In this document: positions 34,029-42,524 of the stretch, in pieces
How positions within the stretch are numbered: the first letter of the stretch is position 1
How the letters are laid out: every line of letters starts with the position of its first letter
NCBI GenBank assembly: GCA_028697145.1
Contig: JAQVFR010000024.1
Coordinates: forward strand, 1 to 51,430
From: Actinomycetota bacterium
GTDB taxonomy: Bacteria; Actinomycetota; Geothermincolia; Geothermincolales; RBG-13-55-18
Direction of reading: 5' to 3'
Length of the DNA: 51,430 nt
Translations under genes and position numbers: made by a program
The notes under the pieces: model-generated
Seen by the model: only the letters and a program-made list of their open reading frames with translations
Told to the model about the DNA's origin: nothing
Databases searched by the model: none

Positions 34029-35450
34029 ATGGAAAAGAAAGACTACTTGAGGAGCCTGTCCTCGGTAAACGACCTCATCCAGGCCGTGTACCGCAGCCGC
34101 AAGCTGGGCGGAGGCGTGCCGCGTGAGCTGGTTACCGAGGCGTCCCGGGTGGTCATAGACGGAGTGCGCGAGGCCATCCTCGCCGCCAGGGACGAGATGT
34201 CGCTGGAGAATATCAGGACCGACGCCGAGGAGCTGGTTCCCCTGGTGGAAAAAGAGGTCGAGGAGAGGATGCAGTGGAGTCTGCGCCGGATCATCAACGC
34301 CACCGGCGTGGTCGTACACACCAACCTGGGACGCTCCCTGCTCTCCGGGGCCGCCCTCGAGGCGCTGGCCACGGCGGGGTCGTACTACAACAACCTCGAG
34401 TTCAAGCTCGAAGACGGCTCGCGGGGATCGCGCCAGGTCCACCTGGGGAAGCTGCTGTGCGAGCTCACGGGGGCTGAATCCGCCCTGGTCGTGAACAACA
34501 ACGCCGCGGCAGTCCTTTTGGCGTTGACCGCCCTCGCCTCCGGCCGAGAGGTGGTCGTCAGCCGCGGTCAGCTCATCGAGATCGGAGGGTCCTTCAGGCT
34601 CCCCGACGTCATGGCCCAGAGCGGCGCCCGCCTGGTGGAGGTGGGCACCACGAACAAGACCTACCTGGAGGATTACCGCCGGGCTATAACCAGCGAAACG
34701 GCCATGCTCATGCGCGCCCATCCCAGCAACTACCGCATCATGGGTTTCACCTCCGAGGCGGGTATAGAGGAACTCGCCGGGCTCGCGCGCGAATACGAGC
34801 TCGTGCTCCTCGATGACCTCGGCAGCGGCGTATACGTCGACCTCTCCTCTCGCGGCCTCGCCTATGAGCCGACCGTCATGCGCTCGCTCGAGGAAGGCGC
34901 CCATCTCGTCTGTTTCAGCGGGGACAAGCTGCTGGGAGGGCCCCAGGCCGGCATCATCCTGGGCAGGAAAGACCTCATCGATGTACTGGCCAGACATCCC
35001 CTGGCAAGGGCGCTCAGGGTGGACAAGCTGACTGTAGCGGCCCTGGAAGCCACACTGCGCCATTACCTGGACCCCGAGCGGGCGTTTTCCGAGATACCGA
35101 CGCTGGCCATGCTCACCGCCGACCCGGATGCCCTGCGCGGGAGGGCTCGCAAGCTGGCGAAGAAGCTCGCGGCCCAGGATGATCTCGAGGCGGAGGTCAT
35201 CGAGGACGTCTCCCGCGCCGGCGGGGGCGCCCTGCCCATGGAGGACCTGCCAACCTGGGCGGTGGCCGTGACCTCGCCCTCGCACAGCGCCAACCTCATC
35301 GAGAAGGGGCTGCGCGAGGCGGAGACTCCCGTGATATGCCGCATCTCCGATGACCGCGTCATCCTGGACATGCGCACGGTAAGCGATGACGAGGTCGCCC
35401 TCATTGCGGAGGCCTTCGCGTCCATCGTCTCGCCGGATATTCCCGAGTGA
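34029..35450 (+). CDS. selA: L-seryl-tRNA(Sec) selenium transferase SelA
   Basis: The product has 473 residues from ATG 34029. It is a PLP enzyme converting Ser-tRNA(Sec) to Sec-tRNA(Sec) with selenophosphate. The N-terminal tRNA-binding region is followed by INATGVVVHTNLGRSLLS, ESALVVNNNAAAVLLAL, SRGQLIEIGGSFRLPDVM and the PLP-binding Lys300 in FSGDKLLGGPQAG. The length and all key residues are normal. Its last codon overlaps the possible GTG start of selB by two bases, indicating coupling. Confidence 0.97.
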   Translation: MEKKDYLRSLSSVNDLIQAVYRSRKLGGGVPRELVTEASRVVIDGVREAILAARDEMSLENIRTDAEELVPLVEKEVEERMQWSLRRIINATGVVVHTNLGRSLLSGAALEALATAGSYYNNLEFKLEDGSRGSRQVHLGKLLCELTGAESALVVNNNAAAVLLALTALASGREVVVSRGQLIEIGGSFRLPDVMAQSGARLVEVGTTNKTYLEDYRRAITSETAMLMRAHPSNYRIMGFTSEAGIEELAGLAREYELVLLDDLGSGVYVDLSSRGLAYEPTVMRSLEEGAHLVCFSGDKLLGGPQAGIILGRKDLIDVLARHPLARALRVDKLTVAALEATLRHYLDPERAFSEIPTLAMLTADPDALRGRARKLAKKLAAQDDLEAEVIEDVSRAGGGALPMEDLPTWAVAVTSPSHSANLIEKGLREAETPVICRISDDRVILDMRTVSDDEVALIAEAFASIVSPDIPE

Positions 35451-35452
35451 GT

Positions 35453-37360
35453 ATGAAAAACTTCATCATCGGCACCGCCGGACATATCGACCACGGAAAG
35501 ACCGAGCTCATAAAGGCCCTCACCGGCATCGACACCGACCGACTCAAGGAGGAGAAGGAGCGCGGTATCTCCATCGAGCTGGGTTTCGCCGATATCGCCC
35601 TGCCGGGCGGGATCACCGCGGGAGTGGTCGACGTGCCCGGGCACGAGCATTTCGTGAAGAACATGCTGGCGGGAGCCACCGGTTTCGACATGGTGCTGCT
35701 GGTGGTGGCGGCGGATGACGGGGTGATGCCGCAGACCGTCGAACACCTGGCCATCGTCGATCTCCTAGGCGTGAAGGACGGGGTGGTGGTGATCACCAAG
35801 TCGGACCTCGTCGACGAGGACATGCTCGAGCTGGTAAAGGAGGACGTCGCCGAGGCGTTGGCGGGCACGGCGCTCGAGGGGGCGGAGACCGTCGTGACCT
35901 CGAGCCGTACCGGCCAGGGCCTGGACGAGCTGCGTGAAGCCATCCTGAGGGTCGCGGCCCGGGTCGTCCAGCGCGAGCCGGGGGGTCCGTTCCGCCTTCC
36001 CGTGGACCGCGTGTTCACCCTCAAGGGGATAGGGACGGTGATCACCGGGACCATGTGGGAGGGCAGCGTGTCCGACGGCGAAGAGGCGGTCATCCAGCCT
36101 TCCGGCAGGAAGGTCCGGGTGCGCAACATACAGGTGCACGGGGAGGACGTGGAGCACGCCTACGGGGGGCAGAGGGTCGCGCTGAACCTGCCGGGCGTTT
36201 CCACCGACGAAATAGAGCGCGGAGACGTCATCGGCACGCCGGGGCACCTGCACTCCACCCTTATGGCCGACAGCCTGTTCCATCTCATCGCGAGCGCGCC
36301 CCGCTCCCTCAAGAACCGCGCGCGTGTGCGTTTCCACCACGGCACCAGGGAGGTAATGGCCCGCGTAATCCTCCTGGGGGGGAAAGAGGAACTGCCGCCG
36401 GGGGAGAGCGCATACGTACAGTTCCGCCTGGAGAGGCCGGTCATCGCGCGCTACGGTGACCGCTATATCCTGCGCAGTTATTCTCCCGTTACCACCATAG
36501 GCGGCGGGCTCATCCTCGACTCCCACCCCAGAAAGCACCGTCACCATCAGGGGGCGGTGCTCGAGAACCTGGGAGTGAGGGAGCGCGGTGTCCCGCGGGA
36601 ACTCGCCCCGCTCGTGGTGGAGGAAAGGGGGCTGCCTCTCTCCTGGCGGGAGCTTCTCTTCTGGACGGAGCTGCGGGAGGACGGCCTCGAGAAGGCGCTT
36701 GCCGAGCTGCTGTCGCGAAAGGAGATGGTGGAGATCGCGGGCGACAGCGGTCCCCTGTACGTAACTCCTTCCCTCCTCGCATCACTGCGGGAGCGCATGG
36801 TCGCCCTGACCGGGGAGCTGCATGAGTCGAATCCCCTGAAGCCGGGGATCGAGAAGGAGGCGCTGCGCCGGCGCTTGGACGCGGAGCTGGCGGTGGATGT
36901 CTTCGAGGCGCTGCTACGCAGCGCCGTATCCGCGGGAGAACTCGAGGTGGAGGCGGGCCGGGTCCGCGTCGCGGGAAAGGGCAGATCTCTCTCGCGGCAG
37001 GACAGCGAGGCAAGGGACGAGCTGCTGCGGTCCATCAGAGCGGGAGGTTTCACTCCCCCGCTCTTCAAGGAGATGGCCGAGGCGACCGGCCTCGACAAGG
37101 GGAAGCTGCGCGACCTCCTCGGCATCCTCCTGGAGGAGGGGGAGATCGAACAGGTGAACCCGGAATATTTCGTCGCCACGGGCAGGATCGCGAAGGCCGA
37201 GGAACGCATACGCTCCCACCTCGCCTCCATTGGCAGGCTGGGGGTGGCGGACGTGAGGGACATGCTGGGCGCCAGCCGCAAGTACGCCATCCCCCTGCTG
37301 GAGTACTTCGACCGCAAGAGGGTAACCAGGCGCGACGGTGACTACCGCGTTTCTTATTGA
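35453..37360 (+). CDS. selB: Selenocysteine-specific elongation factor SelB
   Basis: The product has 635 residues from ATG 35453 (GTG 35447 is a possible earlier start). The EF-Tu-like GTPase part has G1 GTAGHIDHGKTELIKALTG, G3 DVPGHEHFVKNM and G4 TKSD. Domains 2 and 3 follow, then about 250 residues of winged helices that bind the SECIS hairpin (the final ones include LRDLLGILLEEGEIEQV and SRKYAIPLLEYFDRKRVTRR). SelB brings Sec-tRNA to UGA codons of fdhA and selD. It closes the protein part of the sel operon; the tRNA-Sec gene follows 131 nt later after a palindromic repeat. Confidence 0.97.
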   Translation: MKNFIIGTAGHIDHGKTELIKALTGIDTDRLKEEKERGISIELGFADIALPGGITAGVVDVPGHEHFVKNMLAGATGFDMVLLVVAADDGVMPQTVEHLAIVDLLGVKDGVVVITKSDLVDEDMLELVKEDVAEALAGTALEGAETVVTSSRTGQGLDELREAILRVAARVVQREPGGPFRLPVDRVFTLKGIGTVITGTMWEGSVSDGEEAVIQPSGRKVRVRNIQVHGEDVEHAYGGQRVALNLPGVSTDEIERGDVIGTPGHLHSTLMADSLFHLIASAPRSLKNRARVRFHHGTREVMARVILLGGKEELPPGESAYVQFRLERPVIARYGDRYILRSYSPVTTIGGGLILDSHPRKHRHHQGAVLENLGVRERGVPRELAPLVVEERGLPLSWRELLFWTELREDGLEKALAELLSRKEMVEIAGDSGPLYVTPSLLASLRERMVALTGELHESNPLKPGIEKEALRRRLDAELAVDVFEALLRSAVSAGELEVEAGRVRVAGKGRSLSRQDSEARDELLRSIRAGGFTPPLFKEMAEATGLDKGKLRDLLGILLEEGEIEQVNPEYFVATGRIAKAEERIRSHLASIGRLGVADVRDMLGASRKYAIPLLEYFDRKRVTRRDGDYRVSY

Positions 37361-37370
37361 CGTCTCGATG

Positions 37371-37455
37371 GGGGTCAGGTCTTGTTTTTTGCATACCGCT
37401 GTATGTTGCCTGTTGGCAGCTGCGGCTCTTCTGCGTGAAATCAAAACCTGACCCC
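37371..37455 (+). repeat. 85-bp palindromic element, copy 1
   Basis: It begins GGGGTCAGGTCTTGTTTTTT and ends CAAAACCTGACCCC, so the tips are inverted repeats. Inside are two small hairpins, CATAC/GTATG and TTGCC/GGCAG. An inverted copy lies at 41424-41507, about 83% identical by hand alignment, with the hairpins conserved through paired changes. It begins 10 nt after the selB stop. The form resembles REP/MITE-type elements moved by IS200/RAYT transposases, but no transposase is in the window. Confidence 0.85.
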
Positions 37456-37478
37456 GCGGCGCGGGTGGATGGATGGGT

Positions 37479-37484
37479 TATAAT
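37479..37484 (+). promoter_or_regulatory. -10 box of tRNA-Sec
   Basis: A perfect TATAAT ends 7 nt before the mature 5' end of tRNA-Sec. No good -35 box is seen, since the position falls just after the palindromic element. Confidence 0.5.
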
Positions 37485-37491
37485 CGGTTGT

Positions 37492-37587
37492 GGAGATGCA
37501 TTCGTCCTGGTGGGCGGCCCGGTCTTCAAAACCGGTGCGGCGTCGTAACGGGCGCCGGGTAAGTTCGATTCTTACGCATCTCCGCCA
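37492..37587 (+). tRNA. selC: Selenocysteine tRNA (UCA)
   Basis: It is 96 nt with encoded CCA. The acceptor stem is 8 bp (GGAGATGC/GCATCTCC) and the T stem 5 bp (GTAAG/CTTAC around TTCGATT), giving the 13-bp stack of bacterial tRNA-Sec. The anticodon stem CCGGT/ACCGG carries TCA at 37526-37528. A long variable arm (CGGCG ... CGCCG) and discriminator G are present. It follows selB in the same direction. Confidence 0.97.
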
Positions 37588-37654
37588 TTCTTCTTCGCGC
37601 GTGACCGGCTTGATGAATTCAGAGCCGCGTTTCCCCGCCTTCCGCCCGCGGTCC

Positions 37655-38764
37655 TCAGGGCACCACCGTCTCCACGACGCTGCCGGACGTACCCTCCAGG
37701 CCGGGAGAGACATGTACGGATCCCTCCGGGTCGACAGCCAATGTCTCGGCGTCCCCCAGGCCCTCCAGCCAGTTGATCCCCTCCGGGTATCCCAGGGTAA
37801 AGGCGGCGGTGGACATGGCGTCGGACCAGGCGCCGCTGCCTCCCCCGATGACCGTCACCGCAATCATCCCCTGGGCCGGATATCCGGTCCGCGGATCGAG
37901 GATGTGGTGGTAGCGCACGCCCCCGTACTCGAAATATCTCTGGTTGTCCCCGGAAGTGCTGATAAAGGTCCGGCCGGGAAGCGAGAAGGTTGCGAGGTAT
38001 CCCTCCCCGCGCGGATTGGAGATGGCGATGAGCCAGTCGGGGCCCCCCGCGGGCTTCGGCTTTTCCCCCAGGGTCATGCTGGTGCTGATCATGTCTATTA
38101 TCGCCGCATCCACACCCCGCGACGTCAACGCTTCTGCCGCCTTGTCCAGGGCGTATCCCTTCGCTATCCCCCCCAGGTCGATGCCCATGCCGCTGCGGGA
38201 GAAGAACACGCTGTGCGCGGTCTCGTCCAGGACCAGTCTGTCCGCCCCCACCAGGGGTAAAATGCCCCCTATTTCCTCCCCAGACGGCGGAGGGTCGCCA
38301 CGCTCGTCGCGCCCCACCACGTCCCACACGTCAACCAGGGGCGCGACGGTAATGTCGAAAACGCCGCCGCTCGCCTCGTATATCTCCATGCCCGTCACGA
38401 TCATCTGCCACAGCTCATCGGACACGTACACCGGCGCGGCGGCCGCCGTCGCGTTTACGCGTGCTATCTCGCTCTCGGGATCATAGCGGTCGGCTATCTC
38501 CTCCACGCGGAAGACCTCCCGGAAGGCCTCTTCCACCGCGCCCTCCACCTGCGACTGGTTCCTGCCGTAGGCGGTGATGGTCACCACGTCGTCAAGCACG
38601 TATTCCTGGCGCTTGTAGGGCTCGCTGGAATAACCGGGGTTCAACCATATCGCGAGCGCCACCGCTATGCCCGCCATCACTATGGCCGCGCCGATGACCA
38701 GCAGGGTGTCACGCCGGTTCTTCCTGCCAAGCCCCTTTTCGTCGCATGCGTCCTGTCTCATCAC
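37655..38764 (-). CDS. apbE: FAD:protein FMN transferase ApbE, membrane-anchored
   Basis: The product has 369 residues from ATG 38764. An N-terminal membrane anchor (LLVIGAAIVMAGIAVALAIW, residues about 21-41) puts the catalytic domain outside. ApbE motifs are intact: DRYDPESEIARVN, GVFDITVAPLVDVW, GIDLGGIAKGYALDKA, HHILDPRTGYPAQG and a GAWSDAMSTAAFTLG loop with the Mg-binding Asp. ApbE attaches FMN through a phosphodiester to Thr in proteins such as RnfD, RnfG and NqrB. A likely target, RnfD (41562-42509), is encoded on the same strand about 3 kb away, with only the P-type ATPase between. Confidence 0.93.
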   Translation of the reverse strand: MMRQDACDEKGLGRKNRRDTLLVIGAAIVMAGIAVALAIWLNPGYSSEPYKRQEYVLDDVVTITAYGRNQSQVEGAVEEAFREVFRVEEIADRYDPESEIARVNATAAAAPVYVSDELWQMIVTGMEIYEASGGVFDITVAPLVDVWDVVGRDERGDPPPSGEEIGGILPLVGADRLVLDETAHSVFFSRSGMGIDLGGIAKGYALDKAAEALTSRGVDAAIIDMISTSMTLGEKPKPAGGPDWLIAISNPRGEGYLATFSLPGRTFISTSGDNQRYFEYGGVRYHHILDPRTGYPAQGMIAVTVIGGGSGAWSDAMSTAAFTLGYPEGINWLEGLGDAETLAVDPEGSVHVSPGLEGTSGSVVETVVP

Positions 38765-38842
38765 GCATGACAGTATATCACTGCTGATCCGGGACGGGAT
38801 ATACGATGGTCGGGGCGGTCACGTTGGGGAGGCGCGAGGGAT

Positions 38843-41317
38843 TCACTCCCCTTCCCCCATGCCAACAGGGGCCGTGGTCTCCACCTCATCCATCTCCTCC
38901 ACGGCCGGAGGGGCCTCGCCGCTCCCGCGTATATATCTCATCATGTAGCGCACGGAGAGCTCCAGGAGCAGGGAGAACAATGCCGCGATGGCCAGGGACT
39001 GCAGCATGACGATGAGGCCCGGCAGGTCCAGCTGGAAGAAATCCCGGAACCAGGGTATGGCCAGGACCCCCACGAAAGAGCCGGACATCACCGCCACCAG
39101 AGCTCCTCTCCATGAGAACATCGGGCGCGAAAGGTACGCCAGCACGGCCAGCCCCACGATGGTCAGAACGATGACCGCCACCGTGCGCGACTCCTCGAGG
39201 CTCGCCCCGTGGGCCCGCGCCATGGCGTTGGCGGTGAAGGTCGCGGCGGCAGCGATAAAGCCCGCCGGGACAGCGAAATAGAGGACCCTCCGCAACAAAC
39301 CGGGCCGGTACCTTTTCTTGCTGGGGGCGAAGGAGAGCACGAAGGCCGGTATGCCTATGGTCAGCGAGCCCACCAGGGATATGTGGCGGGGCAGGAAGGG
39401 ATAAGGCCAGGCGATGATGGCGATGCCTATAGCGAGAAGCGCCGCATATACGGTCTTGGTGAGGAAGAGGTTGGCGACCCTCTCCATGTTGGCCATCACC
39501 CGCCGTCCCTCGGCGACGACCCGCGGCAGGGTGGAGAACCTCCCGTCGAGGAGCACCAACTGGGCCACGGACTTCGTCGAGGGGGCGCCTGAACCCATGG
39601 CTATGCCCATGTCCGCGTCCTTCAGGGCGAGGGTGTCGTTTACGCCGTCGCCGGTCATGGCCACCACGTGACCGTCGGACTGCAGGGCGTGCACCATCAT
39701 CCTCTTCTGCTCCGGGACCACGCGGCCGAACACCGTCCTGTCGTGCATGACATCGGAGAGACCGTCCAGTTCCGTGGGGAGCTTGCGTGCGTCCACGGGT
39801 GCGTCGGCGCCCGGGACGCCCACCCGCTCCGCTACGGCACCCACCGTGCGCGGGTTGTCCCCGGAGATGACCCTTATTCCTACCCCCTGATCCATGAAAT
39901 ATTCCAGGGTATCGGCGGCATCGGGACGGATCTTCTCCTCGATCACCAGGAGAGCCGTGTGCTCCAGGCGCGGCGGCAGCTCCTCCTGCGTGACCGCCTC
40001 CTCAACCCGGGAAAGCAGGAGCACGCGCAGCCCGGAACGGGCAAGGGAATCCGCTCTCTCCCGCATCTCCCTGTCCAACGAGTCCCGCAGCAACACCTCC
40101 GGGGCGCCCATCACCCAGGAACCGTGCCCCTCGAACGACACGGCACTCCACTTGCGCGCGGAGGAGAAGGGCACTGTGGCCGCTACCCTCCAGTCCGGCG
40201 GCGATGGAAAGGCGGTGGATATGGCCCGCATGGTGGAGTTCTCCGCTGGAGATGCCGCCGCGAAGGCGCCCAGCACCTCGTCGAGGCCGCTGCTCCCATC
40301 CAGGGGCTCGATGCGGCCGAACTGAGGGGTCCCCTCGGTGAGCGTCCCCGTCTTGTCCAGACAGATGACGTCCACGCGGGCCAGGCCCTCGACCGCGGGA
40401 AGTTCCTGTACCAGCACGTTCTGACGCGCCAGGGCCATGGCGCTCACCGCGAAGACCAGGCTGGTGAGGAGCACCAGCCCTTCCGGCACCATGCCCACCA
40501 GGCCCGCCACCGTGGCGATGATGGAATCGTCGAAGGTGTTGTCCGCGAGGAACTGGCTTGTGGCCAGGAGAATGGCCGTGGGGATCATTATGTACGTTAT
40601 GTACCGCAAGATGGTGTTGATGGCATCGCGCAGGTCGGACTTGACCAGTGCGTAGCGCCTGGCCTCAGAGGCGATCTTCTGGGCATAGGCGTCTTCGCCC
40701 ACGGCAGTCGCCCTGAACCTGCCCGCACCGGCGGAGACGAAACTGCCGGAGAGGAGTCCGTCGCCCTCCATCTTCACGATAGGGACCGATTCCCCCGTGA
40801 GCAGGGACTCGTCCACCTCCAGTCCCTCCGAGAAAAGCACTTCCCCGTCCACCAAGACCTGGTCGCCGGCCACGAGCTCTAGGAGGTCGTCCAGCACCAC
40901 CTCGTCACGCGCTATCTCCATGCCCGCCCCGTCTCGGACGACCCGCGCCCCGGGGGCGCTCAACAGCGAGAGGCGGTCCAGGGTGCGCTTGGCGCGAAGC
41001 TCCTGCAGGACGCCTATGAGGGTATTGAAGACGAGCACCCCGGCGAAGAGGGCGTCCCTGATGGGTCCGATGATTATCACCACCACAGCCAGGGCGCCCA
41101 GAAGGGCGTTAAAGCGGTTGAAGACATTGGCCCTGATGATGGAGCCATACGAACGGCTCGACTTGTCCGCTACCAGGTTGGTCTTCCCCTGGGCTATCCG
41201 CTCCCGTACCTCGCCGTCGCTGAGTCCGCGCTCCGCGAAAAGGGCGTCTCCGGGAGGTGACGCATCCGCTTGCGCGGCGCCGCGTTCTTCGCCGTGCATT
41301 ATCTCGCCGTCTTTCAT
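38843..41317 (-). CDS. P-type cation ATPase, CtpE-like
   Basis: The product has 824 residues from ATG 41317; Met7 is an alternative. It has the P-type layout: actuator motif LLTGESVPI, phosphorylation site CLDKTGTLTEG, hinge MTGDGVNDTLALKDADMGIA, and about ten membrane helices. Helix 4 has MVPEGLVLLTSLV, with PEG in place of the metal-binding CPC/SPC, which excludes heavy-metal pumps. It is also shorter than typical P2A pumps. This matches mycobacterial CtpE, a calcium transporter, but substrate is inferred. It is placed between two palindromic elements, with apbE downstream. Confidence 0.85.
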   Translation of the reverse strand: MKDGEIMHGEERGAAQADASPPGDALFAERGLSDGEVRERIAQGKTNLVADKSSRSYGSIIRANVFNRFNALLGALAVVVIIIGPIRDALFAGVLVFNTLIGVLQELRAKRTLDRLSLLSAPGARVVRDGAGMEIARDEVVLDDLLELVAGDQVLVDGEVLFSEGLEVDESLLTGESVPIVKMEGDGLLSGSFVSAGAGRFRATAVGEDAYAQKIASEARRYALVKSDLRDAINTILRYITYIMIPTAILLATSQFLADNTFDDSIIATVAGLVGMVPEGLVLLTSLVFAVSAMALARQNVLVQELPAVEGLARVDVICLDKTGTLTEGTPQFGRIEPLDGSSGLDEVLGAFAAASPAENSTMRAISTAFPSPPDWRVAATVPFSSARKWSAVSFEGHGSWVMGAPEVLLRDSLDREMRERADSLARSGLRVLLLSRVEEAVTQEELPPRLEHTALLVIEEKIRPDAADTLEYFMDQGVGIRVISGDNPRTVGAVAERVGVPGADAPVDARKLPTELDGLSDVMHDRTVFGRVVPEQKRMMVHALQSDGHVVAMTGDGVNDTLALKDADMGIAMGSGAPSTKSVAQLVLLDGRFSTLPRVVAEGRRVMANMERVANLFLTKTVYAALLAIGIAIIAWPYPFLPRHISLVGSLTIGIPAFVLSFAPSKKRYRPGLLRRVLYFAVPAGFIAAAATFTANAMARAHGASLEESRTVAVIVLTIVGLAVLAYLSRPMFSWRGALVAVMSGSFVGVLAIPWFRDFFQLDLPGLIVMLQSLAIAALFSLLLELSVRYMMRYIRGSGEAPPAVEEMDEVETTAPVGMGEGE

Positions 41318-41423
41318 CTTGCTCTCAGCCCTCGATCAAAGATCCGAACCCGTCCGGCTCCCAACTATTTTGACACAAACTCCGTGCGTTACCTACCACC
41401 CACGCTCCTATCCCCGATCCCGC

Positions 41424-41507
41424 GGGGTCAGGTCTTGCTTTCATCAAGTAAAACCCCAGTTGCCAACTGGCAACATACTGGAGTATGCAAAAAACAAGAC
41501 CTGACCC
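41424..41507 (-). repeat. 85-bp palindromic element, copy 2 (inverted)
   Basis: It is the inverted partner of the element at 37371-37455. The tip GGGGTCAGGTCTTG and its inverted match are kept, and the internal hairpins GCATAC/GTATG and TTGCC/GGCAA remain paired although the bases differ. It lies between the ATPase gene and the rnfD terminator. The two copies bracket tRNA-Sec, apbE and the ATPase gene, a 4.1-kb segment that could invert by recombination. Confidence 0.85.
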
Positions 41508-41513
41508 ATGAAG

Positions 41514-41539
41514 AAGGGCCGGGTGAAGACCCGGCCCTT
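41514..41539 (-). terminator. Terminator of the tat-fdh-rnf gene run
   Basis: An 11-bp perfect stem (AAGGGCCGGGT with ACCCGGCCCTT) with a 4-nt loop lies 22 nt past the rnfD stop. CTTCTTC follows on the minus strand and ATCTTTT on the plus strand, so it may work both ways. Confidence 0.8.
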
Positions 41540-41561
41540 ATCTTTTGCGGTTCCTGATGCG

Positions 41562-42509
41562 TCAGGCCGCGACCACTTCTCCGAACCTCTTGGGTTTGAA
41601 CACCTTGTCCAGCAACGGCACGAAGCAGTTGCCGATGATGATGGAGTAAGCCACGGCCCCCGTGGGCGCTCCGAAGACCCGTATGAGCACGATGCATACC
41701 CCGATGATCAGGCCGAAGATCACCTGCCCCCAGGTGAACATGGGGCTGGAGACCCAGTCGGTAGCCATGAAGAAGGCGCCGAGCATGACGCCGCCGGCCA
41801 GGATCTGGTACAGTCCGTCCGAGCCCACGATGTAGGAGAGGACGAACACGGTGGCCAGGATAGTCGTCGGGATCACCCAGCCTATGACCTTGCGGTAGAT
41901 GAGATAGGCGCCGCCCAGGAGCACCCAGAAGGCTCCCACCTCGCTGATGGCGCCGCCGTAGTTGGCGAAGAGCAGGGACCCATAGGAGGGGCCCATGCTC
42001 TCCAGGCCAGGCCCGATAAAGGCCAGCGGAGTGGCGCCGGTCACGCCGTCGAATCCGGCGGAGAGGAATCCGAGGTGTCCTGTCCAGCTCGCCAGGATTC
42101 CCGAGCAGGTGATGATGAACACGTATCCGAACAGCGCCGGGTTGAAGATGTTGCGACCCAGGCCGCCCATGAGTTCCTTTATGACCACGATGGCTATGAA
42201 GGACGCGATGATCATGTTCAGCCAGTGGATCTGCGCCGGCATGAGCAGTGCCAGGAGAAGCCCGGTCACGGCCGCGCTTCCGTCCCGCAGGGTTACCTTC
42301 TTCTTGCGCAGCTTGCGCACCGCCCACTCGAAGAACATGCATGATCCTACGCATACCGCGATGACGAACAGGGCATTGTAGGTGAATGCCACCAGCGCGG
42401 CGATGGTCACGGGCGCCAGGGCGATTAGCACGTCCCGCATCGCAACGGCGGTCTGCTCCTTGCTCCTCAGGTGCGGGGGCGGGGTCTGGACCAGGTTATC
42501 TGTAGCCAT
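41562..42509 (-). CDS. rnfD: RnfD-type membrane subunit with flavinylation motif
   Basis: The product has 315 residues from ATG 42509, with GGGAGG upstream. It has about ten membrane helices, with the RnfD/NqrB features MGGLGRNIFNPALFGYVFI and FFMATDWVSSPMFTWGQV. The stretch DGVTGATPL fits the ApbE flavinylation motif Dxx(S/T)GAT, so Thr of GAT should carry FMN. RnfD spans the membrane in the ferredoxin:NAD+ oxidoreductase. It follows rnfC by 15 nt. No rnfG, rnfE, rnfA or rnfB follows: a terminator and a repeat come next. So this is either half of a split Rnf operon or a separate module tied to FdhAB. Confidence 0.92.
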   Translation of the reverse strand: MATDNLVQTPPPHLRSKEQTAVAMRDVLIALAPVTIAALVAFTYNALFVIAVCVGSCMFFEWAVRKLRKKKVTLRDGSAAVTGLLLALLMPAQIHWLNMIIASFIAIVVIKELMGGLGRNIFNPALFGYVFIITCSGILASWTGHLGFLSAGFDGVTGATPLAFIGPGLESMGPSYGSLLFANYGGAISEVGAFWVLLGGAYLIYRKVIGWVIPTTILATVFVLSYIVGSDGLYQILAGGVMLGAFFMATDWVSSPMFTWGQVIFGLIIGVCIVLIRVFGAPTGAVAYSIIIGNCFVPLLDKVFKPKRFGEVVAA

Positions 42510-42524
42510 ATGCCATCGCCTCCC

